From Haloterrigena salina JCM 13891 (GTDB lineage Archaea > Halobacteriota > Halobacteria > Halobacteriales > Natrialbaceae): a DNA stretch of 64,000 nucleotides. Below the pieces are notes generated by a model. That model saw only the letters and a program-made list of their open reading frames with translations, was not told the DNA's origin and did not search any database. Shown one piece after another: positions 15,845 to 23,776 of the stretch. A program made the translations under genes and the position numbers. Position 1 is the stretch's first letter. Each line of letters starts with the position of its first letter. The DNA lies in the NCBI RefSeq assembly GCF_000337495.1, contig NZ_AOIS01000067.1:149466-213465 (forward strand), read 5' to 3'.

Positions 15845-15858
15845 TACAAAAGATATTT
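15845..15858 (+). promoter_or_regulatory. TATA-like promoter of the Lrp-family gene
   Basis: tacaaaagatattt lies 26-39 bases before the ATG at 15884 in a strongly A+T-rich patch, matching a leaderless promoter. Confidence 0.5.
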
Positions 15859-15883
15859 TTCCGTCGGAGCAAAAGAGACTATC

Positions 15884-16312
15884 ATGAGTACACAGGCTAC
15901 GGAAGATCGCATCCTCGAGGTATTAGAGGAGGATGCACAGGCGTCCTACGCCGAGATCGCCGAGCGGGCGGACGTCTCGAAACCGACCGTTCGAAAGTAC
16001 ATCAACCAGCTCGAGGAGGACGGCGTCATCGTCGGCTACTCGGCCGACATCGACCCGAAAAAGCTCTCGAGCAAGACGATCGCGATGGTGGGGATCGACG
16101 TCTCGAGCGAACGCTACGTCGAGGCGACGAAGGCGCTGAAGGACTTAGACGAGGTCGAGGCGCTGTACAGCTCCAGCGGCGACCACATGCTGATGGCCGA
16201 GGTCCGGGCCGCAGACGGCGACGCGCTGGGCGAGATCATCTCCGACCAGCTACTCGAGATCGACGGCGTCACTGCGGCACATCCCTCTTTCCTCCAGGAA
16301 CGACTGAAGTAG
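15884..16312 (+). CDS. Lrp/AsnC-family transcriptional regulator
   Basis: A 142-residue regulator with the full family layout. Residues about 1-55 form the winged helix-turn-helix: ILEVLEEDAQASYAEIAERA, then the recognition helix SKPTVRKYINQLEEDGVI. Residues 65-140 form the RAM (ACT-like) domain TIAMVGIDVSSERYVEATKAL ending in HPSFLQERL, which usually binds an amino acid and builds octamers. Proteins like this control amino-acid and central-carbon genes in haloarchaea. The target here is unknown; porAB lies 1.8 kb upstream and has a palindromic control region. The start codon is supported by the promoter spacing. Confidence 0.9.
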   Translation: MSTQATEDRILEVLEEDAQASYAEIAERADVSKPTVRKYINQLEEDGVIVGYSADIDPKKLSSKTIAMVGIDVSSERYVEATKALKDLDEVEALYSSSGDHMLMAEVRAADGDALGEIISDQLLEIDGVTAAHPSFLQERLK

Positions 16313-16432
16313 CCCGTCCGAACGGCGTCTCCCTCCGACGCCCGAGCGGACGATGTGGGTGGGGTACGTTCGGTCCGTCCGGACGGTGGTTTGGCCGTCC
16401 CGTTTTCCCGTCGGCCGGCGTAGTCGGGAACG

Positions 16433-16930
16433 ATGGCGACCTACGAACGTCGGACGACGATCGACGCGCCGCTCGCGGACGTTTGGGCGTTTCACTCGCG
16501 CGTCGAGGGCCTCGAGGCGGCGACGCCCGACTGGATGAACCTGCGCGTCGAGGCAATTCTCGGCCCCGACGGCGAGCGCGATCCGGAGATACTCGAGGTC
16601 GGGACCGAACTCGCGCTGTCGATACGTCCCTTCAACGTCGGGCCGCGCCAGCACTGGACGTCGCTGATCACGGATCGCGAGCGCGGCGACGGCAGCGCCT
16701 CCTTCCGCGACGAGATGATCCGCGGTCCGTTCGACCGCTGGGAGCACACCCACTCGTTTTTCGCCGCCGGCGATCGGACGGTGCTCCGGGATCGCGTCGC
16801 GTACGAACTCCCGGGCAGCGACATCGCCGGCGTCGGCCGTCTCACCGACGTCGCCATGCCGTTCTCGACGGTCGGCTTCGAGGCCATGTTCCGCAAACGG
16901 CATCGATTGACGAAGGCGCGCCTCGAGTGA
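16433..16930 (+). CDS. SRPBCC (START/polyketide-cyclase-like) domain protein
   Basis: A 165-residue cytosolic protein of the SRPBCC helix-grip superfamily. It begins YERRTTIDAPLADVWAFHSR, the typical first strand and helix in which a pathogenesis-related or cyclase-like domain opens, and contains IRPFNVGPRQHWTSLIT and the strand pair RWEHTHSFFAAGDRTVLRDR, ending in a long C-terminal helix (FEAMFRKRHRLTKARL). Family members bind hydrophobic ligands in a deep pocket; the ligand here is unknown. The gene is flanked by the Lrp-type regulator and the NosL-like lipoprotein, with gaps of 120 and 57 bases, so no firm operon can be claimed. Confidence 0.75.
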   Translation: MATYERRTTIDAPLADVWAFHSRVEGLEAATPDWMNLRVEAILGPDGERDPEILEVGTELALSIRPFNVGPRQHWTSLITDRERGDGSASFRDEMIRGPFDRWEHTHSFFAAGDRTVLRDRVAYELPGSDIAGVGRLTDVAMPFSTVGFEAMFRKRHRLTKARLE

Positions 16931-16987
16931 GCGGTCGCCGTGATTCGGGAACCGGACCACGCTCGTTTTGCCCCTCGCGGCGATACG

Positions 16988-17590
16988 ATGTGTATGAGCA
17001 TCGATCGCGGGGGACGACTCGAACGACGCCGACTGCTCGGGCTACTCGGAGCGGGCGCCGCAGTCGGCGTCGCCGGCTGTCTCGGGGGCGGCGACGAAGA
17101 CGTAGGCGAAGGCGAAGGCGAAGACGAGCCGCGGACGGTCGATCCGACCCTCGAACACCCGGGCGACGAACCCGTCGCGTTTACCGACGAGCAGAACTGC
17201 CCGATCTGCAATATGACGCCGGCGGACTACCCCAACTGGCACGGACAGGTCGCCCACGAGGACGGGACGGGAGCCGCCTTCGATACGCCGGGTTGTCTGT
17301 TCGCCTATCTCGTCATCACGACGTCCGACTCGCCCGTCGCCGGCGCCTGGACCGCCGACTTCGAGACGGGCGACCTCGTCGACGCGACCGAGGCGCACTT
17401 CGTGCTTATTACCGACGAGACCGCGGTCGACGATCCGATGAAGATCAATCCGCGGACCTTTGCCGACCGGGACGACGCCGTCGCCTTCCTCGAGGCGTAC
17501 GACGCCGAAGACCTGACCGAGGAGGACATCGTCGAGTTCGACGAGATCGACCGCGAGACGGCCGAGATCTATCGCGGAAATCGCATGTGA
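16988..17590 (+). CDS. NosL-like copper-binding lipoprotein
   Basis: A 200-residue secreted lipoprotein: twin arginine in ERRRLLGLLG, hydrophobic core and lipobox GVAGC. After an acidic linker (EDVGEGEGEDEP) comes the NosL-type motif NCPICNMTPADYPNWHGQV, equivalent to the CxxCxM copper-binding site, followed by a beta-rich domain with DTPGCLFAYL, HFVLITDETAVDDPMK and a C-terminal VAFLEAYDAEDLTEEDI. NosL normally serves copper delivery to nitrous-oxide reductase, but no nos gene is visible here, and stand-alone NosL-like proteins are common in haloarchaea. The ATG at 16994 is an alternative start. Copper binding is inferred from the motif. Confidence 0.85.
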   Translation: MCMSIDRGGRLERRRLLGLLGAGAAVGVAGCLGGGDEDVGEGEGEDEPRTVDPTLEHPGDEPVAFTDEQNCPICNMTPADYPNWHGQVAHEDGTGAAFDTPGCLFAYLVITTSDSPVAGAWTADFETGDLVDATEAHFVLITDETAVDDPMKINPRTFADRDDAVAFLEAYDAEDLTEEDIVEFDEIDRETAEIYRGNRM

Positions 17591-17614
17591 GCGTCGGCCT
17601 CTCGGCCCGTCCCG

Positions 17615-18484
17615 TTAACTTCGCCGCTGGATCACGATGACGCCGACGACGACCAGCATACCTCCCACCACCGTCGTCGCCGTTACCGGTTCGCCGAGCA
17701 CCGCCGCGCCGAGGACGACGGCGACCGCCGGTTCGGCCGTGCTAATGATGCTCGCCCTGCTCGCCCCGATTTTCGGCAGGCCGGCGTAGAGGAGACTGAT
17801 CGGAATCGCCGTCGAGAACATCGCGAGCGCGGTCAGCACGATCCACGCGGTCGTCTCGGTCGCCGCCGGCACCGCGAACGTCCCCCGCGCCGCGCCGATC
17901 GCGAGAAACAGGAGCCCCGACGCCGGCAACACGTGGGCCGTCAGCACCTGCGGATCGACCGACTCGAGGACGCGCTCGCTGCCCAGCATGTAGCCCGCGT
18001 AGCAGATCGCCGAGCCGAGCACGATGACCACGCCCCGCGGATCGGCGCCGGCGGGGTCCGCGCCGACGATCAGCGCCACGCCGCCGAGCGAGAGACAGAG
18101 CGCCGCGACGAGGGGTCCGCTGATCCGGTCGGGAGACGTGAAGAGCGTGGCGGCGACGACGATCGCCGGAAACGTGAAGAGGACGATCGCGACCAGTCCC
18201 GCGGTGAGATACTCGAGTCCCCAGAAGTAGAAGCCGCTCATGCCACCGTAGCCGCCGATCCCGAGGAGGACCGCCCAGCCGAGCAATCGTCCGCTGAGAA
18301 GGTTCTGGCGTCCCTGCACGGCAAGCAGGCCCCAGAGGACCGCCGACGCGATGGCGAACCGAAACGCGAGAATCGTCGGAATCGAGAGACCGATGTCGCC
18401 GCCGAGCGTCCCGAAGATGCCGACAGCTCCGAACCCGACGGCCGACGCGAGCACGTAGCCGATCCCGACCGTTCGCTCGTCCAT
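17615..18484 (-). CDS. EamA (DMT-superfamily) transporter
   Basis: A 289-residue membrane protein with ten predicted helices in two EamA repeats (about 5-140 and 150-285). Helices such as GIGYVLASAVGFGAVGIFG and LVAIVLFTFPAIVVAATLF in the first half have counterparts GVVIVLGSAICYAGYML and VVGGMLVVVGVIVIQ in the second. The signature end of each repeat, AEPAVAVVLGAAVLGEPVT, is typical of drug/metabolite exporters. The start at 18484 (MDERTVGIGYV) precedes helix 1 directly; an upstream extension of 54 residues is basic and was rejected. The substrate cannot be predicted. The gene converges with the NosL-like gene. Confidence 0.88.
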   Translation of the reverse strand: MDERTVGIGYVLASAVGFGAVGIFGTLGGDIGLSIPTILAFRFAIASAVLWGLLAVQGRQNLLSGRLLGWAVLLGIGGYGGMSGFYFWGLEYLTAGLVAIVLFTFPAIVVAATLFTSPDRISGPLVAALCLSLGGVALIVGADPAGADPRGVVIVLGSAICYAGYMLGSERVLESVDPQVLTAHVLPASGLLFLAIGAARGTFAVPAATETTAWIVLTALAMFSTAIPISLLYAGLPKIGASRASIISTAEPAVAVVLGAAVLGEPVTATTVVGGMLVVVGVIVIQRRS

Positions 18485-18754
18485 ATTCCCACGAGACCGC
18501 CTCGAGCGTATAGCGTCGGCGATTCGACGGGTTCGTTGAGAGTGATTGTCGCCCGCACTGAGCCGTTTCGGAACAGTTTGAGCGCCTGCGGAAACAGCGC
18601 CGACGTGAACCGGTCGGCGCTCGAGGCGACGGCTCGATCGCACCACCGCCGCGGGCGTCGCGGTCGCCGTCGTCCTCTCGGGGATCTATCTGACGACCGT
18701 CGGGAAGGACAGCCGCGGCGCTACGGATCGGGCGTCGCGGCGTCCGAGAAAACG

Positions 18755-18970
18755 TTACTCTGAGAGCGTCGTGAGATACTGTCGGCCGTCCTCGGTGATC
18801 GTGTAGACGCCGCCCGAGACCTGTTGCACGTGACCGTCCGACTGGAGATCGTAACACACCTGCGTCACCGTCACCGGATGCTCGTCGAGCGTCGCCGCCA
18901 GCGTCCCCACTTCGACCGCGCCGCGCTCGTCGAGCACCCGTAAGAGCCCTCGACTCGAGCAGTTGGTCAT
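18755..18970 (-). CDS. Small winged-helix DNA-binding protein
   Basis: A 71-residue protein that is almost entirely one winged helix-turn-helix: GLLRVLDERGAVEVGTLAA (helices 1-2), HPVTVTQVCYDLQSDGHV (recognition helix) and the wing QQVSGGVYTITEDGRQYL. It is probably a transcription factor. The start is fixed by a strong TATA-like box 21-32 bases upstream (leaderless). Three cysteines are scattered (Cys4, Cys43 region) but do not form a metal motif. It lies alone between the EamA transporter and the PAS transducer, so no target is evident. Confidence 0.75.
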   Translation of the reverse strand: MTNCSSRGLLRVLDERGAVEVGTLAATLDEHPVTVTQVCYDLQSDGHVQQVSGGVYTITEDGRQYLTTLSE

Positions 18971-18990
18971 TGTATAACCACGTATAACGG

Positions 18991-19002
18991 AGATATATAA
19001 AA
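18991..19002 (-). promoter_or_regulatory. Promoter of the small winged-helix gene
   Basis: On the minus strand ttttatatatct forms an almost ideal TATA box 21-32 bases before the ATG at 18970. Confidence 0.6.
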
Positions 19003-19413
19003 TAGTAGTTTCGGTACTGGGTACGAGGAATATAATATCAATAACAATGATACATGGTCGGCTCGACGGGCGGACCGTCGAGAGCCGTGACGACATCGGT
19101 CGAGACGGGCAATACCCATGCGTTCCGTGTCCCACCGGATGCCGCGGCCCGACGGCTCAGCCGCCCGGCGACGCGAACTACACGATTGACCAATTGTGGG
19201 TCGCTCTCGGCGAGGGCGCTCTGTCGATAACAGCCGTGCCCTCGAGACCGACGCACCGGTCCCCTCGAGCGCGGTCGACGGCCGTCCCACCGGCGCGGGC
19301 GACATTCTAGGGTGTCGCAGTGCCTTCATTTAGTACCAATATTCTGAGTAGTAACGATTGAGGTCAGGTGACGACCGCTTTCGTGCGATTTTCGATCCGC
19401 TGAGCGGCCACAG
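19003..19413. other. Intergenic stretch without a recognisable gene
   Basis: Between the winged-helix promoter and the transducer promoter I see no open frame with haloarchaeal (acidic) composition, no tRNA-like fold and no repeat shared with the rest of the window. The first 50 bases are A+T-rich; the middle is ordinary G+C-rich sequence whose short frames encode arginine-rich peptides, as random haloarchaeal DNA does. Confidence 0.4.
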
Positions 19414-19420
19414 TTTATAA
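19414..19420 (+). promoter_or_regulatory. TATA box of the PAS transducer gene
   Basis: tttataa lies 37-43 bases before the ATG at 19457, predicting a short 5' leader of about 10-15 bases. Confidence 0.55.
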
Positions 19421-19456
19421 ACGGTATCGAGATATGTTCTCCAAACGAGAATCACC

Positions 19457-20776
19457 ATGGCGATTGAGACAGGAACTCCCCCCAGCATCGAACCCGGAGC
19501 GGACGACGACGCGGCCGCCTTCTGGCGCGGCGCGTTCACCGGCCTTATCGACGTGTTTCCGGAGCCGGCGTTCGCCGTCGACGGCTCCGGCTACATCACC
19601 CGGTGGAACGACGGCGTCGAGGATATCACCGGCTATCCGGCCGGCGACGTCGTGGGGAAACACGCGTACGACGTCTTCGGGACCGAAGGCGAGGACGAGA
19701 CCCTCGCCGAAGAGGTCATCCGGACCGGACGCCCGATCCGGGAGGAATCGATCCGGGCGGCCGAGAGCGCCGACGGCGATACGGTACACGCCCGTGCGCT
19801 TGGCATCCCGATCACGAGCGAGGACGGCGACGTCGTCGGCGCCGTCGAGGTCCTCACCCGCGTGACGACGCTGATCGAGCAGCAAGAGCGGATCACGCAG
19901 CTTCAAGAACAGATGAGCGACGAGGTCGAGGGCGCCGTCGCGGAACTGCAGGACGCGGCGACGAACATGGCCGAGAACTCCCAGGAGATCAGCGAGTCCG
20001 CCGAGGAGCAGTCCGACAGCCTCTCCGAGGTGCAAGGCGAGGTGTCGACGTTCAGCGCGTCCGTCGAGGAGATCGCCTCCAGCGCAGAGGAGGTTAGCAG
20101 TCAGAGCGAGCAGGCCAAGTCCCTCGCCGAGGAGTCGGCCGACACCGCCCAGGAAACCCTCGAGACGATGGACGAGGTCGCCGCGGAGGCCGACAGCGTC
20201 GCCGACGACGCGGGCCAGTTGGCCGGCCGGATCGACGAGATCGACGAGATCGTCGAGATCATCAACAACATCGCCGACCAGACCAACCTGCTCGCGCTCA
20301 ACGCCAACATCGAGGCGGCCCGCGCCGACGGCTCTGGGAACGGCTTCGCCGTCGTAGCCAACGAGATCAAGGGCCTGGCGGAGCAGTCCAAAGAGCGCGC
20401 CGACGAGATCGAAGCCATCGTCGCCGAGATCCGCGAGACGGCCCTGGACACGGTCGACAGCGTCGAGACGACCAACGAGGAGATCGCCACCGTCGTGACG
20501 GAGATCGAGGCCGTCGTCGAGAACCAGGAAACCATCCGCAGCGCGATCCAGGAGACCAACGAGGGGATCACGGACATCGCCGCTGCGACGGACCAACAGG
20601 CCGCGAGTTCGGAGGAGATCACCGGCATGATCGACTCGGTCGCCGAGCAGAGCGACGAGGTCACGGCCGCGGTACAGAGCATCGCGGCCGCCACCGAGGA
20701 GCAGACGATGATGGTCGAGAACATCGAAGACAGTATCGAGGCCCTCGAGCGAGACATCGAGGACGTTCTCAACTGA
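19457..20776 (+). CDS. Soluble PAS-domain methyl-accepting transducer
   Basis: A 439-residue chemotaxis/phototaxis-type transducer without transmembrane helices. Residues about 25-140 form a PAS domain (FPEPAFAVDGSGYITRWNDG, ITGYPAGDVVGKHAYDVFG). The rest is a long methyl-accepting coiled coil with the hairpin tip NIADQTNLLALNANIEAARA, which binds CheW/CheA, and Glu/Gln-rich methylation helices on both sides (AATDQQAASSEEITGM). No HAMP domain is present, so the PAS domain must pass its signal straight to the coiled coil. The ligand or cofactor, possibly redox or a small molecule, is not evident. No che genes are in the window. Confidence 0.9.
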   Translation: MAIETGTPPSIEPGADDDAAAFWRGAFTGLIDVFPEPAFAVDGSGYITRWNDGVEDITGYPAGDVVGKHAYDVFGTEGEDETLAEEVIRTGRPIREESIRAAESADGDTVHARALGIPITSEDGDVVGAVEVLTRVTTLIEQQERITQLQEQMSDEVEGAVAELQDAATNMAENSQEISESAEEQSDSLSEVQGEVSTFSASVEEIASSAEEVSSQSEQAKSLAEESADTAQETLETMDEVAAEADSVADDAGQLAGRIDEIDEIVEIINNIADQTNLLALNANIEAARADGSGNGFAVVANEIKGLAEQSKERADEIEAIVAEIRETALDTVDSVETTNEEIATVVTEIEAVVENQETIRSAIQETNEGITDIAAATDQQAASSEEITGMIDSVAEQSDEVTAAVQSIAAATEEQTMMVENIEDSIEALERDIEDVLN

Positions 20777-20838
20777 CCGGACCGCTCGCGTTTCGCGGTC
20801 GACGCGCCGCCGGTCGGACAACTCCCGACGACTGCCCG

Positions 20839-21447
20839 TTACTTCTCGAGCGTCGGATACGACTGAGTGCCGCCCCGCGAGTTTCGCGCGACCAGCGTCG
20901 CCACCGCGGCCGTCCCGCCCGCGACGGGCCGCCGCCGCTCCGCGTAGGCGAGGATCGTCAGGTCGAGACACGCCCGCAGGAGGTCGTTCGATCGGTACCG
21001 GAAGCGCTCGCTCGAGGGGCCGACTTCGACCGGATCGGAAGAGCGGAGGTGGTGTTCGTAAATGAGGACGCCGCCGGGCGCCAGCGCGTCCTTGAGATCG
21101 GGCAGGCGCTCGAGCGCGGCGAAGAAGCTCACGGTGAGCACGTCGTACTCGTCGGTCGGGAGTTCGACGTCGGCCAGGTCTGCTCGCTGCCAGTTCACCT
21201 CGAGGCCGCGCTCGTCGGCTCGGTCTCGCGCCCGCTCGATCGCCGCGTCGGAGATGTCGATCGCGTCGACCTCGTACCCGTGCGCGGCGAGAAAGAGCGC
21301 GTTCCGTCCGGTCCCGGTCGCGACGTCGAGTGCCCGTCCCTCGGGCAGCGTGGCGATCCGCCGCTCGAGTTCCGGAATCGGCTCGTCGGGGAGTTCGAAC
21401 TCGACGTCGCCGTACCGCTCGTTCCAGCGCTCGCGCTCGTCGGTCAT
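20839..21447 (-). CDS. Class I SAM-dependent methyltransferase
   Basis: A 202-residue methyltransferase with the Rossmann-type SAM motifs: ALDVATGTGRNALFLAAHGY (motif I), VDAIDISDAAIERARDRA (motif II), WQRADLADVELP (post-II) and YDVLTVSFFAALERLPDL (motif IV). The layout is close to TehB/tellurite-resistance and thiopurine-type small-molecule methyltransferases. The substrate is unknown. It starts MTDERERWNERYGD, the usual opening for this family, so the start at 21447 is secure. It is divergent from the thioredoxin-like gene and convergent with the transducer gene. Confidence 0.85.
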   Translation of the reverse strand: MTDERERWNERYGDVEFELPDEPIPELERRIATLPEGRALDVATGTGRNALFLAAHGYEVDAIDISDAAIERARDRADERGLEVNWQRADLADVELPTDEYDVLTVSFFAALERLPDLKDALAPGGVLIYEHHLRSSDPVEVGPSSERFRYRSNDLLRACLDLTILAYAERRRPVAGGTAAVATLVARNSRGGTQSYPTLEK

Positions 21448-21574
21448 GGCTTCTACGACGGGCGTGGGACAGTTGTCTGTGGCGGTCTCGAGGAGGCGTC
21501 GCCGGCAGTGAACTCTTCTTTCGTCGCCCCGTACGGCCGGCCATGCCGGTCCCCGCTACACGGGGAGTGAGTCG

Positions 21575-22213
21575 ATGAACAGGCGCGAACTCCTCGCCGG
21601 CCTCGGAAGCGCGGGCGCCCTCGCCGGCGCCGGGACCTTGCTTCGAGTCGGGCCGCCGTCGTTCGGTGCCGACGGCCCTGAGACGAGCGATGGCAACGAA
21701 TCCCTCGAGGTGGAAACGATCGACGCGCGCGGAAGCGAGGCGGGAACGGTTCGGGTTCCGACCGACGCGGTCGCGCTCGTCACGTTTTTCGTCACCGGCT
21801 GCGGCAACTGTCAGGCACAGATTCCCGAACTCGCCGCCGCCCGCAATCGGTTCCGCGAGCGACGCGGCGACGCCGTCCGATTCATCGCGGCCACCTACCA
21901 GCGCTCCGAGACGCTGTCGCCGGCCGCGCTCCGCGAGTGGTGGGCGACCCACGGCGGCGACTGGGCCGTCGGCTACGACGCCGGACTGGCCGAGGCCTAC
22001 GGCGTCGTCGGCTACCCGACCACGATCCTCGTCGATCCGAACGGCGAGAAACGGTGGCACGAGACTGCCGTCCTCGATCGCGAAACGATCGTTCGGGACG
22101 TCGACGCCGAACTCGAGGCAGAGGGTTCCGACGGTGACCGTGGGGAGGAGAATCCGTCCGACGAAACGACCGGCGAGTCGACGGCGTCGCGCATCGACGG
22201 CTCGAGGCCGTAA
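21575..22213 (+). CDS. TlpA-like thioredoxin-fold protein, Tat-exported
   Basis: A 212-residue extracytoplasmic thiol-disulfide protein. MNRRELLAGLGSAGALAGAG is a twin-arginine signal without a lipobox cysteine. The thioredoxin fold has the active-site motif GCGNCQAQIPEL (CxNC instead of CxPC), the long TlpA insertion after it, and the cis-proline segment VVGYPTTILVDPNGE. Such proteins reduce disulfides or deliver electrons for cytochrome and copper-centre assembly outside the membrane. The C-terminal 35 residues are an acidic, low-complexity tail. The next gene, trkA, has its own start 148 bases away and is functionally unrelated. Confidence 0.85.
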   Translation: MNRRELLAGLGSAGALAGAGTLLRVGPPSFGADGPETSDGNESLEVETIDARGSEAGTVRVPTDAVALVTFFVTGCGNCQAQIPELAAARNRFRERRGDAVRFIAATYQRSETLSPAALREWWATHGGDWAVGYDAGLAEAYGVVGYPTTILVDPNGEKRWHETAVLDRETIVRDVDAELEAEGSDGDRGEENPSDETTGESTASRIDGSRP

Positions 22214-22360
22214 CGGCGGCTACTGGCGCGGTTCTCCGACGATCGGATCGGAGCCGTCGCACGCGGTACGGCGGATCGATCCCGATTTCGCCGGTATTGT
22301 CTCTTCCAGTGACAGGCAAAGATTTACGACTGCTTCCGCCTCAGTAATACGGGATCACAG

Positions 22361-23692
22361 ATGATTCTCATCATCGGTGCCGGGAGCGTCGGATCGAATT
22401 TGGCCGCTGACCTCGCGGAATCCAATGATGTGGTTGTCATCGACCGCGATGCGGATCTGGTCGATGAGCTTCGTTCACAACACGACGTGACCGGGGTCGT
22501 CGGCGACGGTCGTTCGGCATCGACGCTCCGGGAGGCGGGCATCGATCAGGCAGAGATCGTCGTCGCGAGCACCGACAACGACGCGGCGAACGTCATGGTC
22601 TGCAACGCGGCGAAGCAGGCCGGCAATCCCCACACCATCGCCCGCGTCAAGGAGGTCGGGTTGTTCGAGACCTGGCAGTCGCTCGACGAGGGGCTCGGCG
22701 TCGACACGATGCTGTGTATCGACAAGCTCGCGGCCGAAGCCGTCGTTCGGACGATCGCGCTTCCGGGCGCCCACGCCGTCGATACCTTCGCCGACGACCA
22801 GGTGGAGGTCGCCGAGTTCGAAATTGGGGTGGACACGCCGATAACAGGCCAGAGCGTCGCGGAAGCCGACCGGTACGCGTCGGCGACGTTCGCGGCGATC
22901 CTCCGGGACGACGACGTCATCATCCCGACCGGGGAGACCGTGATCCAGTCGGGAGACTGCGTTGTCGTGATCGGCAGTCTCGCCAGCATCAGCCGCTTCG
23001 CGGAGGACGTTTCCGCGCAGCCGCCGTTGAAATCCGAAGACGACATCGTGGTCGTCGGCGGCGACGTGCTGGGCTACCAGATCGCACAGCAGTTCGAGGC
23101 CCGGGGCTGGACACCGGAAATCGTCGAGCGCGATCCGGAGCAGGCGACGCAGTTGACGACCCGACTCCGAAGTTCGTCGGTCGCGGAGACCGACGTGACG
23201 AACATCGGTGGCTTCAACCCCAACGTGTTAACGGGCGCCGATCTGGTTGTCGGCACGGTCGACGATAACACGAACTACCTCCTGGCGCAGTTGGCCAGGG
23301 AGTTCGACGTCGCCAGAACCGCGGCCGTCGTCGACAACCCCGAGGTCGTCGATCTCTTCGAGGAAACCGGCCTCGACGTGATCGTCCACCCCGAAGACAT
23401 CATCGTCAGCGAGATCCTCCAGACCATTTACGAGCCGGGACCGGAGGAAGTCAGCGTCCTGGGACACGACGACGCCGAAGTGCTCGAGGTTGTCGTCGAC
23501 TCGGAGAGCGCCCTCGCCGGGAAAGCCCTCCGGGACGTTACCGACCAGCTTCCGTCCGGGATCGTGATCGGCGCGATCGTCCGCAACGAGCAGCTGCAGA
23601 TCCCGCGGGGCAACAAGATCATTCAAACCGGCGATCGGGTCATCGCGTTCGTCGACGCTTCCGTCGCCGCCGAGGTCGCCGAACTGATCTGA
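22361..23692 (+). CDS. trkA: Trk potassium uptake regulatory subunit
   Basis: A 443-residue TrkA with two RCK units. The first Rossmann half begins ILIIGAGSVGSNLAADLAES with GxGxxG nucleotide binding and the acidic end of strand 2 VVVIDRDADLVDEL; an RCK_C domain follows at about 140-220. The second Rossmann half starts DIVVVGGDVLGYQIAQQFE and again an RCK_C domain ends the protein (IQTGDRVIAFVDASV). TrkA binds NAD(H)/ATP on the inner face of the membrane and gates TrkH potassium channels, vital for cells holding molar potassium. No trkH is in the window. The domain order and length equal the bacterial TrkA type. Confidence 0.93.
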   Translation: MILIIGAGSVGSNLAADLAESNDVVVIDRDADLVDELRSQHDVTGVVGDGRSASTLREAGIDQAEIVVASTDNDAANVMVCNAAKQAGNPHTIARVKEVGLFETWQSLDEGLGVDTMLCIDKLAAEAVVRTIALPGAHAVDTFADDQVEVAEFEIGVDTPITGQSVAEADRYASATFAAILRDDDVIIPTGETVIQSGDCVVVIGSLASISRFAEDVSAQPPLKSEDDIVVVGGDVLGYQIAQQFEARGWTPEIVERDPEQATQLTTRLRSSSVAETDVTNIGGFNPNVLTGADLVVGTVDDNTNYLLAQLAREFDVARTAAVVDNPEVVDLFEETGLDVIVHPEDIIVSEILQTIYEPGPEEVSVLGHDDAEVLEVVVDSESALAGKALRDVTDQLPSGIVIGAIVRNEQLQIPRGNKIIQTGDRVIAFVDASVAAEVAELI

Positions 23693-23776
23693 CCGGATAA
23701 ACCGTCTCTGTTCGCGACGCCTACGTCAGCAACGACGTGTGCGATTCAGCGCTATTTCGCACCTGCTCTGGCGAGC

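Noticed and set aside
19415-22060. An 881-codon minus-strand frame across the transducer, methyltransferase and thioredoxin-like genes
   Set aside because: It runs through three genes on both strands, is rich in Arg/Asp/Gly and has no start signal or motif.
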